The notes beneath the pieces were generated by a model that saw nothing but the letters and a program-made list of their open reading frames with translations, searched no databases and was not told the origin of the DNA. The position numbers and the translations under genes are program-made. DNA of 64,000 nt from Algorimicrobium sediminis (GTDB lineage: Bacteria; Bacteroidota; Bacteroidia; Flavobacteriales; Flavobacteriaceae), in assembly GCF_042684585.1 (NCBI RefSeq), contig NZ_JBHULS010000004.1, positions 202,224 to 266,223 on the forward strand, in the 5' to 3' direction. This document shows positions 56,902-64,000 of the stretch, in pieces. How positions within the stretch are numbered: the first letter of the stretch is position 1; each line of letters begins with the position of its first letter.

Positions 56902-57807
56902 ATGAAACTTACCATTTTAGGTTGCTTTAGCGCTACGCCACGAACGGATACCAATCCAACAGCACAGGTATTGGAAATAAAGAACCATTTATTTTTAATT
57001 GACTGTGGTGAAGGGACCCAAGTGGAGCTACGCAGAAATAAAATTAAGTTTGCTAGAATTAAACATATTTTTATTTCGCATTTGCATGGCGATCATTTTT
57101 TTGGTTTGGTAGGCTTAATCTCTACCTTTCGGTTGTTAACGCGCGAAACGGAGCTGCATATTTACGGCCCCAAAGGTTTAAAAGATATTATTACCCTGCA
57201 AATGAAATTATCTGAATCCTGGACAAATTACCCATTAATATTTCATGAGTTAACGTCCAACCAGTCAGAAATAATTTTTGAAGATGACAAGGTGGAAGTA
57301 CATACCATTCCTTTAAGCCATAGAATATATACCAACGGTTTTTTATTTAAAGAAAAACCCGGCGAACGTAAACTTGATATGAATGCCGTGTTAAATGCCA
57401 ATATAGACGTGGCTTATTACCGAAAACTTAAACAAGGTTTTGATGTATATGATAATAGTGGACAGTTATTAGAAAATAAAGCCCTAACCAAAGCGCCTGT
57501 TAAACCAAAAAGTTATGCGTTTTGCAGTGATACGGCTTATTCGGAAGCTATAGTTCCTATTATTAGGGGAGCAGACGTGTTGTATCACGAGTCTACTTTT
57601 TTAGAAAAACACGCTCATTTAGCTAAACCTACTAAACACAGTACCGCAAAGCAAGCGGCTAGTATAGCCAAACAGGCAGAAGTGGGTAAATTGCTTTTAG
57701 GTCATTATTCTACCCGGTATAAAAATTTAAAGGATTTCCAGTTGGAAGCACAAACAGTTTTTGAAAGCGTAGAATTGGCTCAAGATGGAAAAGAATTTAC
57801 ATTTTAA
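56902..57807 (+). CDS. rnz: Ribonuclease Z
   Basis: A 301-residue short-form RNase Z that trims the 3' ends of precursor tRNAs. The metallo-beta-lactamase metal motif is FISHLHGDHFFGLVGL, with later ligands in CSDTAY and HSTAKQAASIA. It starts 77 bases after the STAS-like gene and its last 11 bases overlap the convergent gene on the other strand. Confidence 0.93.
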   Translation: MKLTILGCFSATPRTDTNPTAQVLEIKNHLFLIDCGEGTQVELRRNKIKFARIKHIFISHLHGDHFFGLVGLISTFRLLTRETELHIYGPKGLKDIITLQMKLSESWTNYPLIFHELTSNQSEIIFEDDKVEVHTIPLSHRIYTNGFLFKEKPGERKLDMNAVLNANIDVAYYRKLKQGFDVYDNSGQLLENKALTKAPVKPKSYAFCSDTAYSEAIVPIIRGADVLYHESTFLEKHAHLAKPTKHSTAKQAASIAKQAEVGKLLLGHYSTRYKNLKDFQLEAQTVFESVELAQDGKEFTF

Positions 57808-58213
57808 ATTCCTTTAAACGTTCCATCCAATAAATAGCCTCGTGCAAACTAGCACATCGTTTAATGGCGTTTTGGGAAAATTGTTTTTCTAGCGTGGCGT
57901 TCATAAATCCCATGTGGTTATATACCACAATTGCAGAAGCAACAATAAAGCCAAATTCTTGGTTAAATCGCTGCCAATGGTTTGGATTAATAGAGTAGTG
58001 GTTAACCCGGTTAGTTATGTGGCCAATTTTTTTTTGTTTGCCATAAAACGCTACTAAAAAGTTAGACACTTCCTTAATTTTTTTCCAGTCAAAATGAATA
58101 CCTCTTGCTAATTCTGCAATAAAGTAATTTTCAAATAGATAGTACCTACCAAATGGAAAGTCCACTTTGTAATGCGCTTTTTTGTTAAAATAAATGCTTT
58201 CTTCAAATTTCAT
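57797..58213 (-). CDS. Conserved small protein of unknown function
   Basis: A 138-residue soluble protein with many aromatic residues (FNKKAHYKVDFPFGRYYLFENYF; WQRFNQEFGFIVASAIVVYNHMGF). I do not recognise a named domain; the C-terminal half looks like a short STAS- or SpoIIAA-type fold. It is convergent with rnz, overlapping it by 11 bases, and divergent from pdxH. Confidence 0.6.
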   Translation of the reverse strand: MKFEESIYFNKKAHYKVDFPFGRYYLFENYFIAELARGIHFDWKKIKEVSNFLVAFYGKQKKIGHITNRVNHYSINPNHWQRFNQEFGFIVASAIVVYNHMGFMNATLEKQFSQNAIKRCASLHEAIYWMERLKEFKM

Positions 58214-58293
58214 TCCATTATATATTGCGTAAATTTATGCTACAACAAGTTCATAATTTAATTTATAAAAACAAAAAATAAACCTAACAATCA

Positions 58294-58941
58294 ATGGATA
58301 AAGATTTAAGTGATTACAGAAAAACGTATAACAAAGGCGCTTTGTTATTGGAGGAAACTCCGGACAACCCAATGGCGTTGTTTAAAACTTGGTTTCATGA
58401 GGTGGATACTAATTTTGAACAAGATGAAACCAATGCCATGACATTGGCTACAATAGGGCCAGACGGGTTTCCAAAAAGTAGAGTGGTACTTTTAAAACGA
58501 TTTACTTACGAAGGATTTATATTTTTCACAAATTACGAAAGTGAAAAAGGGGTCGCTATTGCAAACAACCCCCATGTGTGTTTATCCTTCTTTTGGCATG
58601 GTGCAGAGCGTCAAATTATTATAAAAGGAACTGCGGAAAAGATTGCCGAAAATTTAAGCGATGGTTATTTTGAGTCACGACCGCGCGGTAGTCAATTAGG
58701 AGCTATAGCATCCAAACAAAGTAGTATTGTTAAAAGTCGCGAAGTTTTGGAATCGGATTTAAAAGAATTGGAGCAGGCCTACGAGGGGAAAGAAATACCA
58801 AGGCCGTCCTATTGGGGAGGCTATATTGTAAAACCTGTAACTATAGAATTTTGGCAAGGAAGACCCAACAGACTTCACGACAGAATCCGTTACCAATTAG
58901 ATGCCGACTACAATTGGGTAAAGGACAGATTATCGCCTTAA
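58294..58941 (+). CDS. pdxH: Pyridoxamine 5'-phosphate oxidase
   Basis: A 215-residue FMN-dependent oxidase making pyridoxal 5'-phosphate. The N-terminal NPMALFKTWF leads to the FMN-binding RVVLLKRFTYEGFIFFTNYES and the C-terminal signature WGGYIVKPVTIEFWQGRPNRLHDR, cut here at the conserved IEFWQGRPNRLHDR. Length is normal. It provides cofactor for PLP enzymes such as the aminotransferase and cysteine desulfurase in this window. Start MDKDLSDYRKTY fits the family. Confidence 0.95.
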   Translation: MDKDLSDYRKTYNKGALLLEETPDNPMALFKTWFHEVDTNFEQDETNAMTLATIGPDGFPKSRVVLLKRFTYEGFIFFTNYESEKGVAIANNPHVCLSFFWHGAERQIIIKGTAEKIAENLSDGYFESRPRGSQLGAIASKQSSIVKSREVLESDLKELEQAYEGKEIPRPSYWGGYIVKPVTIEFWQGRPNRLHDRIRYQLDADYNWVKDRLSP

Positions 58942-58999
58942 ATTACCGATGAATTACATGTTTTAGGTCGCTTCAACAATATTTTACCGATAAAAAACA

Positions 59000-59050
59000 T
59001 TAAAAATCGATAAAATGCGTGTTTTTCATCGATTTTAACATAGTGTTAAC
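59000..59050. promoter_or_regulatory. Overlapping inverted repeats between pdxH and the CAP gene
   Basis: TTAAAAATCGAT (59000-59011) mirrors ATCGATTTTAA (59028-59038), and TTAACA-TAG-TGTTAA (59035-59049) overlaps its right arm by four bases. CGATAAAA also recurs at 58988 and 59008. They could be a pdxH terminator-like fold and an operator for the CAP gene. No T-run is present. Confidence 0.35.
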
Positions 59051-59106
59051 GGTTGTTTAGATTTATTGGATTTACTTTTAAAATCCCAAATCTAAAATAA
59101 CCTAAA

Positions 59107-59604
59107 ATGAAACAGCCTACTTTACTACCGGTAATGGCGTTACTAGTCATGTTCATGATTTCCTGTTCGCCAGATGCAATTGACAACAATCCACCTAACA
59201 TGGATGCGTCCAATTTAGTAGTTCCAGAAACTAAAACGATTGAAATTGAAATTATGGAGCTCATTAATGATCACAGATTAAGCAACGGTATGAATCCGTT
59301 GAGTAATGTAGATATTATAAAAGCCCAGGCGTTTAATCATACAGATTATATGGTTACAACGGGAAACGTTTCGCATGCTAATTTTGTACAGCGTAAATTG
59401 TTTTTAGAAAATTATTTAGGTGCGCAAGATGTTTCGGAGAACGTTGCCTATGGCTTTACATCGGCACAATCTGTTGTGGCAGCTTGGTTACGAAGCGACA
59501 AGCACCGCGAAAATATTGAAGGTGATTTTACCGATTTCGATATTTCGGCGGAACAAAACGAAAATGGTAAGTGGTATTACACTAATATTTTTGTTAAAAA
59601 ATAA
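59107..59604 (+). CDS. CAP domain lipoprotein
   Basis: A 165-residue predicted lipoprotein (signal ending MFMISC, C20) with a CAP/SCP domain (~45-165). Conserved features are the first active-site histidine in VSHANFVQR, ENVAYGFTSAQSVV, the motif WLRSDKHRENIEGDFT, and the final WYYTNIFVKK. Bacterial CAP proteins bind peptides or lipids, or cut peptidoglycan; the role here is unknown. It is probably surface or periplasmic. Confidence 0.88.
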   Translation: MKQPTLLPVMALLVMFMISCSPDAIDNNPPNMDASNLVVPETKTIEIEIMELINDHRLSNGMNPLSNVDIIKAQAFNHTDYMVTTGNVSHANFVQRKLFLENYLGAQDVSENVAYGFTSAQSVVAAWLRSDKHRENIEGDFTDFDISAEQNENGKWYYTNIFVKK

Positions 59605-59693
59605 TCCCTTATTGCTAGTTTAATAAGCGATATCGTTTGTTTTTCATTCAGTTTAGAATTGAAAAAAACATGTTTAGTAGTTAGTTTAAATTT

Positions 59694-59724
59694 AAAAGCC
59701 ACTCCGTTTAAGGAGTGGCTTTTT
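59694..59724 (+). terminator. Intrinsic terminator, possibly bidirectional
   Basis: A 12-bp perfect stem (59694-59705 with 59712-59723) and a 6-base loop, 90 bases after the CAP gene and 105 before the end of the OmpA-family gene. The T-tail is short. Confidence 0.75.
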
Positions 59725-59828
59725 AGTTAATAAAGATATTAGTTAGGAAGGGTTTAATAATTTGTAAGCTTATTAAATGATTTCACAAGTATCTTTTTAA
59801 CTGCTAACATTTAAAATTTTACAACTTA

Positions 59829-61745
59829 TTAATTGGCACCAGAAAGGATTATAAATTTAGAACGTCTGTTTTCTTGGTGTTTTTCTTTAGAACATTTAAC
59901 ACCATTGGAACATTCGTTAACCAGTTGGGTTTCGCCATAGCCAATAGCACTTTCAATACGTTCGGTGGCTATACCTCTAGAGTATAAATATTGTTGTGTG
60001 GACTTGGCACGTCTGTCCGATAATTTTAAGTTATAGCTATCGCTGCCGCGGCTATCGGTATGCGACTCAATTTTTATAACCATATTAGGATGTGCGCGCA
60101 TAACGGATACAATATTTTCTAACTCGTAAGCAGCATCTGCTCGTATATCCCATTTATCGAAATCGAAAAATATAGGATTAATTACAATTTCATTATCATT
60201 AATTAAAGGTGTTAAATTCAGATCGGCTGTTTGTTTTTCATCTGTAACATTGGTTGTCTGGACATCTTTTTTATCATCCTTATAGTCTGCTTTCATACCT
60301 AAAACGGTATATTTTTGGTTACAATTGGCGTCAAATTCATACAAGCCATTTTCAGTACTTGTGGTTTCTGCAACTATTTTACCGGTTTCGTCTATTAGTT
60401 GTACCGTGGCGTTGGACAACGGTGTTAATAGCTTTAAGTCTCTAACCGTTCCTGTTATAACTTGCTTGCAGGGTTGGGCAATAAAGCCATAAATATCATC
60501 GCTACCTTTACCATTTGGACGGTTGGAGGAGAAGTATCCTTTTTGGGTATCGTTATTAATGTAATAAGCAAAATCATCAAAGCCACTATTATAAGGGGCG
60601 CCCAAGTTTTGGACATTTGCATTGGCATCGTTTAAAACATCGGTTTTAAAAATATCTAGCAATCCTAAATTTAAAAAACCATCCGATGAAAAATAAAGGG
60701 TATTATCTTTAGCTACAAATGGAAACATTTCGCGACCTTCTGTATTCACTTTTGGGCCTAAATTTTCAGGTGTTCCGTAGGTATCGCCATCAATGGAAAC
60801 ACGGTATATATCCGTTTGTCCATAGCCTCCTTCGCGGTCCGACACAAAATATAAGGTTTTGTTATCTGGGCTTAAAGCCGGATGACCAGTAGAAAAATTA
60901 ACACCATTAAAAGGCAACTCAATAATATCTCCCCAGTTGCCATTATCTTTTTTGGTAGCTCTGTAAATATTTAAGTTAGAGGTACCTTGTTTATCATAAA
61001 CGGCACGGTTTTTTTTGTTTACGTTATACCGTGTAAAATACATAGTCTTGCCATCAGCGGTAATGGCTACACTAGCTTCATGCACATTTTTACGATCTTT
61101 TCCTTTGAAATCTATTTGAATTGGATTTGAGATGCTATCCATACCGTCATTCATAGGTTTGATATCGGCCGCATAAATATCTAGAAAAGGTTCGTTATTC
61201 CAACTGTATATAGCATTTTCTGTATTTTGAGCAGATGCAAAATAAAATCTGTTATCAAATACATATGGACCAAAATCGGAGTAGGGTGTGTTAATATCTA
61301 AATTCACAGTTTTTACATCAAGCCCTTCGCGGTTTTTCAAGGACTCGTATAGTGCGATATTGCTAGCACGTAGTTCATCCACGCGGCTGTCATCGTTTTG
61401 GATGTCTTTAAATTGTACTAGCCACTTGTCGGCCTCTTCAAAATTACCCATACTTCGTTGCGTTTGGATATATTTATAAATGTACTCTGGGTTTATCTTA
61501 TCGTATTTTTTTAGAGCCAGTGCGTACCAAAGTGCTGCATTTTCGGTGTCGGAATTGTTGTAATAACTATCGCCCAGGCGTGTTAAAACATGCATACTAC
61601 TGTCACCTCTTTTAACTGTTTCTTTGTATAATTCGGCAGCTTTCACATAAGAGAAATTCTCAAAAAATATGTCGGCTACGCGTTTTTGCGAGAATAGAAA
61701 CGTACTACTTAACGCAACAATGGTGAATATAATTTTAGTTTTCAT
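59829..61745 (-). CDS. OmpA family protein with PorE-like architecture
   Basis: A 638-residue envelope protein. After a signal peptide (~1-20) come TPR-like helices (~25-130), a beta-propeller of WD40/PD40-type repeats (LSPDNKTLYFVSDREGGYG; KGYFSSNRPNGKGSDDIY, ~150-420), a carboxypeptidase-regulatory-like domain (ITGTVRDLKLLTPLSNATV, ~430-510) and a C-terminal OmpA peptidoglycan-binding domain (IKIESHTDSRGSDSYNLKLS, ~525-635). This TPR/propeller/CRD/OmpA order is that of PorE, a T9SS core component tethering the secretion machinery to peptidoglycan, though this copy lacks the lipoprotein cysteine. It is third in an operon with PorP/SprF and the sorted adhesin. Confidence 0.85.
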   Translation of the reverse strand: MKTKIIFTIVALSSTFLFSQKRVADIFFENFSYVKAAELYKETVKRGDSSMHVLTRLGDSYYNNSDTENAALWYALALKKYDKINPEYIYKYIQTQRSMGNFEEADKWLVQFKDIQNDDSRVDELRASNIALYESLKNREGLDVKTVNLDINTPYSDFGPYVFDNRFYFASAQNTENAIYSWNNEPFLDIYAADIKPMNDGMDSISNPIQIDFKGKDRKNVHEASVAITADGKTMYFTRYNVNKKNRAVYDKQGTSNLNIYRATKKDNGNWGDIIELPFNGVNFSTGHPALSPDNKTLYFVSDREGGYGQTDIYRVSIDGDTYGTPENLGPKVNTEGREMFPFVAKDNTLYFSSDGFLNLGLLDIFKTDVLNDANANVQNLGAPYNSGFDDFAYYINNDTQKGYFSSNRPNGKGSDDIYGFIAQPCKQVITGTVRDLKLLTPLSNATVQLIDETGKIVAETTSTENGLYEFDANCNQKYTVLGMKADYKDDKKDVQTTNVTDEKQTADLNLTPLINDNEIVINPIFFDFDKWDIRADAAYELENIVSVMRAHPNMVIKIESHTDSRGSDSYNLKLSDRRAKSTQQYLYSRGIATERIESAIGYGETQLVNECSNGVKCSKEKHQENRRSKFIILSGAN

Positions 61746-61756
61746 GCGATTATATT

Positions 61757-62686
61757 TTAAAAGTATCTAGGTGATTTGATTCGTTTTGTTTTGAATAATT
61801 CAAACATGACCAATATTTCATGGGTACCACCGGTATAAGCATTTAAATCGGATATAGGATACTCATAGGCATAACCAATTCTGAATTGTTTTGAAACTTG
61901 AAAATCTGCAATTCCTGCAATAGCAGATGTTTGATTATCCACTCGGTAGCCACCACCGACCCAGAATTTTTCATAGAATAAAAAATTCGCTGTTAAATCG
62001 AAGGACACGGGTGCGCCATTGGTTGCTTTTACTAAAAACGCAGGTTTAAGCTTGGTGTTTTGGCTTAAGGTAAACACATAACCACCTGTTAGGTAGTAAC
62101 TAACGCGCTCTAAAGCAGCATAGTCTTGCCCAATGCCATTCTCGTCGTTGTAATCGTTAGTTAATATGCGTGGAGCCGAGAGACCCAAATACCATTTAGC
62201 AGAATGCCAATATACACCGGCACCAATATTTGGATCCCAACGATCATCAATTCCATATATACTTGGGTCGTTACCAGATTGGTCCACGGCATTGCGGTCT
62301 AGGTTGTAGCTAGTAAAACCAGCTTTAATACCAAAGGCTAATTCTGTGTTGGAGCCAGTTTTTATAGTATAGGAGAAATCGCCATACAAATACGAAAAGC
62401 GTTCGTCACCTAACTTATCATTTATGAAGGATACACCTAAACCTATTTTATCATTCCTTAAAGGTGAATGCACCGATAGGGTTTGGGTTATAGGTCCTCC
62501 GTCAAAGCCAACCCATTGACTTCTATGCAAACCAACCACGCTTATGGTTTCACGGCTTCCTGCGTAAGCTGGGTTAATGGAAATCGTGTTGTACATGTAC
62601 TGTGTGAACTGTGGTAATTGTTGAGCAACACCAACTGTACAACTAAATAACGCGATTGCAATAATGCTATATTTAAAAATTTTCAT
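61757..62686 (-). CDS. PorP/SprF family T9SS outer-membrane protein
   Basis: A 309-residue outer-membrane beta-barrel with a signal peptide ending GVAQ. The PorP/SprF signature LPQFTQYMYNTISINPAYAGSRE stands at the mature N-terminus, followed by VVGLHRSQWVGFDGGPITQT. In gliding flavobacteria SprF is needed for secretion of its neighbouring adhesin, typically one with a type B sorting domain. That is exactly the neighbour here (11 bases upstream), so it is likely the dedicated SprF-like protein for that cargo. Confidence 0.93.
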   Translation of the reverse strand: MKIFKYSIIAIALFSCTVGVAQQLPQFTQYMYNTISINPAYAGSRETISVVGLHRSQWVGFDGGPITQTLSVHSPLRNDKIGLGVSFINDKLGDERFSYLYGDFSYTIKTGSNTELAFGIKAGFTSYNLDRNAVDQSGNDPSIYGIDDRWDPNIGAGVYWHSAKWYLGLSAPRILTNDYNDENGIGQDYAALERVSYYLTGGYVFTLSQNTKLKPAFLVKATNGAPVSFDLTANFLFYEKFWVGGGYRVDNQTSAIAGIADFQVSKQFRIGYAYEYPISDLNAYTGGTHEILVMFELFKTKRIKSPRYF

Positions 62687-62696
62687 AGGTTAGAAT

Positions 62697-64000
62697 TTAT
62701 TTAGTTCCTACGTAGAAGTATCCTGTAATAGGTTTAAATCCACTATTTTTTACGTTTATAATATAATAGTATGTTCCGTTTGGTACCGTATCGGCACCAC
62801 CTACAGATGCTTTGTGTGCTGTACCATTCCAGTCATTTTGGTAATTAGTTGCTTTGTAAACAATAGCTCCCCATCTGTTAAATACTTGAACATCGTATGT
62901 AAAGCCACAAGAGTCTACACCTGTAATTTCAAAGTATTCATTCCACTGATCACCGTTTGGTGTTATAGCGGTAGAGATTTTAATATTTTCTCTTTCACAA
63001 TCGTCTGGTGCTAATACCACACAATCATCGTTAACGTTTATAGTTACACGGGTAGTAGTGGTACAGCCGTTATCCATAACGGTATAAGTAAATATATAGT
63101 CTCCTAGTTCTTTGTTCAGTGGGTCAAATAGACTACCATCAAGGCTTGTGTTGCCAGAAACAATTGTCCAGGTACCTGTTGTATTTGTTCCGTTGTAATA
63201 ATCAAATAAATCGACTACTCCATCTTCAGTACAACGATCGTCATTTATGTTTACAATATTATTTTCGTTCGTTACGTAAACAGCTTGACTGTATTGTGCT
63301 TGGTTACCACAGGCATCTTCTACCGTCCAATTCCAAATTATTTCGTAGTCGGTTTCAGAGCCATCAGAGGTATTGACTTCTTCAAAGTTTACAATGTTTA
63401 CCTCATTTGAGCACTCCTCAAATTCTAATTCCGGTACTTGTGGTATATCAGAACAATTCACGAATAAATCAGACAAGTCATTTAGCGCTACAGGAGCCGT
63501 AGTATCAGATACGGTAATTGTTTGAGAAACTGATGATGTGTTGTTGCAACCATCTGTAAATGTCCAAGTACGTGTAATGATAATGTTACAAGCATCTTCA
63601 TCCATTGTAGAGTCTGTTGCTACACCAAATATTTCAGCACCACAGTTATCAATTGCTACTAACTCTTGTGCAGCAGGCACTTCCGAGATACACTCGTAAG
63701 TTACATCGGCAGGTGCAGCAGGTGCTACTGGAGCCGTAGTATCAGATACAGTGATTGTTTGAGAAACGGACGATGTGTTATCGCAAGCATCTGTAAATGT
63801 CCAGGTACGTGTAATTAAAATGTTACAAGCGTCAGTATTTTCCAGAACATCAGAAGACACACCAATAATAGTGCCACCACAATTATCTGTTGCGGTCAAT
63901 TCTTGCGCCACTGGTACTTCCGAGATACACTCGTAAGTTACATCGGCAGGCGCAGCAGGCGCTACAGGAGCCGTAGTATCAGATACCGTAATTGTTTGAG
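62697..64000 (-). CDS. Repeat-rich T9SS adhesin with gliding-motility-associated C-terminal domain (5' end outside window)
   Basis: The visible 434 codons are the end of a larger surface protein. Reading from the window edge inward, HYR-like units of 79 residues recur (SQTITVSDTTAPVAP; TYECISEVP..QEL..DNCG), each with several cysteines, then a non-repeated Ig-like stretch. The last ~90 residues are the gliding-motility-associated type B sorting domain (STAITPNGDQWNEYFEI; QVFNRWGAIVYK; NGTYYYIINV), which directs secretion through the T9SS with a PorP/SprF partner. The GTG at 63911 is internal. The protein probably mediates adhesion or gliding, like SprB-type proteins. Confidence 0.88.
   Translation of the reverse strand, partial: QTITVSDTTAPVAPAAPADVTYECISEVPVAQELTATDNCGGTIIGVSSDVLENTDACNILITRTWTFTDACDNTSSVSQTITVSDTTAPVAPAAPADVTYECISEVPAAQELVAIDNCGAEIFGVATDSTMDEDACNIIITRTWTFTDGCNNTSSVSQTITVSDTTAPVALNDLSDLFVNCSDIPQVPELEFEECSNEVNIVNFEEVNTSDGSETDYEIIWNWTVEDACGNQAQYSQAVYVTNENNIVNINDDRCTEDGVVDLFDYYNGTNTTGTWTIVSGNTSLDGSLFDPLNKELGDYIFTYTVMDNGCTTTTRVTINVNDDCVVLAPDDCERENIKISTAITPNGDQWNEYFEITGVDSCGFTYDVQVFNRWGAIVYKATNYQNDWNGTAHKASVGGADTVPNGTYYYIINVKNSGFKPITGYFYVGTK
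63484..64000 (-). repeat. 237-bp in-frame repeats of the adhesin
   Basis: The sequence GAGCCGTAGTATCAGATAC recurs at 63494, 63731 and 63968, and CGAGATACACTCG at 63684 and 63921, each exactly 237 bases (79 codons) apart. The repeats continue past the window edge. Confidence 0.93.

Overview
The window is a housekeeping-rich stretch of chromosome from a member of the Bacteroidota, almost certainly family Flavobacteriaceae. The evidence is low-GC coding sequence, Bacteroidetes-type promoters (TTG, about 19-20 bp, then TAnnTTTG), type IX secretion (T9SS) components and cargo (PorQ, PorP/SprF, type A and type B C-terminal sorting domains), a TonB-dependent receptor, and many lineage-typical proteins (DUF4294, DUF6452/DUF6048, CCC-motif membrane protein, RNase Y next to ZapA). 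No tRNA, rRNA, IS element, prophage or CRISPR array was seen, and no gap between genes exceeds 300 bases.

Layout. 1-4.3 kb: the end of acetyl-CoA synthetase, a Crp/Fnr regulator, a YceI protein, a NYN-LOTUS RNase-like protein and a Bcr/CflA-type exporter. 4.4-9.4 kb: a soluble histidine kinase with an NtrC-type sigma-54 activator, then a canonical -24/-12 sigma-54 promoter in front of a 51-residue four-cysteine protein, glutamate dehydrogenase, a GreA/Rnk-like protein and a small unknown protein. 9.4-13.8 kb: a three-gene acyl-CoA carboxylase operon and a NUDIX hydrolase. 14-16.9 kb: a large T9SS-sorted fibre-like protein with 62-residue tandem repeats. 17-30.2 kb: peptidase M42, membrane proteins, a ZIP transporter operon, two RNA methyltransferases, ornithine aminotransferase and small membrane proteins. 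30.3-36.8 kb: cysteine desulfurase, a TonB receptor and an M23 peptidase. 37-39.4 kb: a coiled-coil protein, ZapA, a probable 6S RNA and RNase Y. 39.5-42.6 kb: XerD, two tandem porin-like paralogues and AroQ. 42.7-50.8 kb: Lpd, lipoprotein MsrB, an M48 protease, an MFS protein, a Cys-repeat lipoprotein and Lon. 50.9-59.6 kb: PorQ, Cmk, ribosomal protein S1 with a structured leader, PyrR, PyrB, an STAS-like protein, RNase Z, PdxH and a CAP lipoprotein. 59.8-64 kb: a T9SS-linked cluster on the minus strand: a repeat-rich adhesin with a type B sorting domain (running off the window), PorP/SprF, and a TPR/propeller/OmpA protein with PorE-like architecture.

The genes form short operons, many closed by strong hairpin terminators shared by convergent neighbours. 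I found no clearly new multigene system. The observations most worth following up are the sigma-54 promoter with its four-Cys protein, the 6S RNA locus, the rpsA leader, the Cys-rich insertion in ornithine aminotransferase, and the repeat-bearing T9SS surface proteins. Function calls rest on motifs and family recognition by eye; no database search was run.
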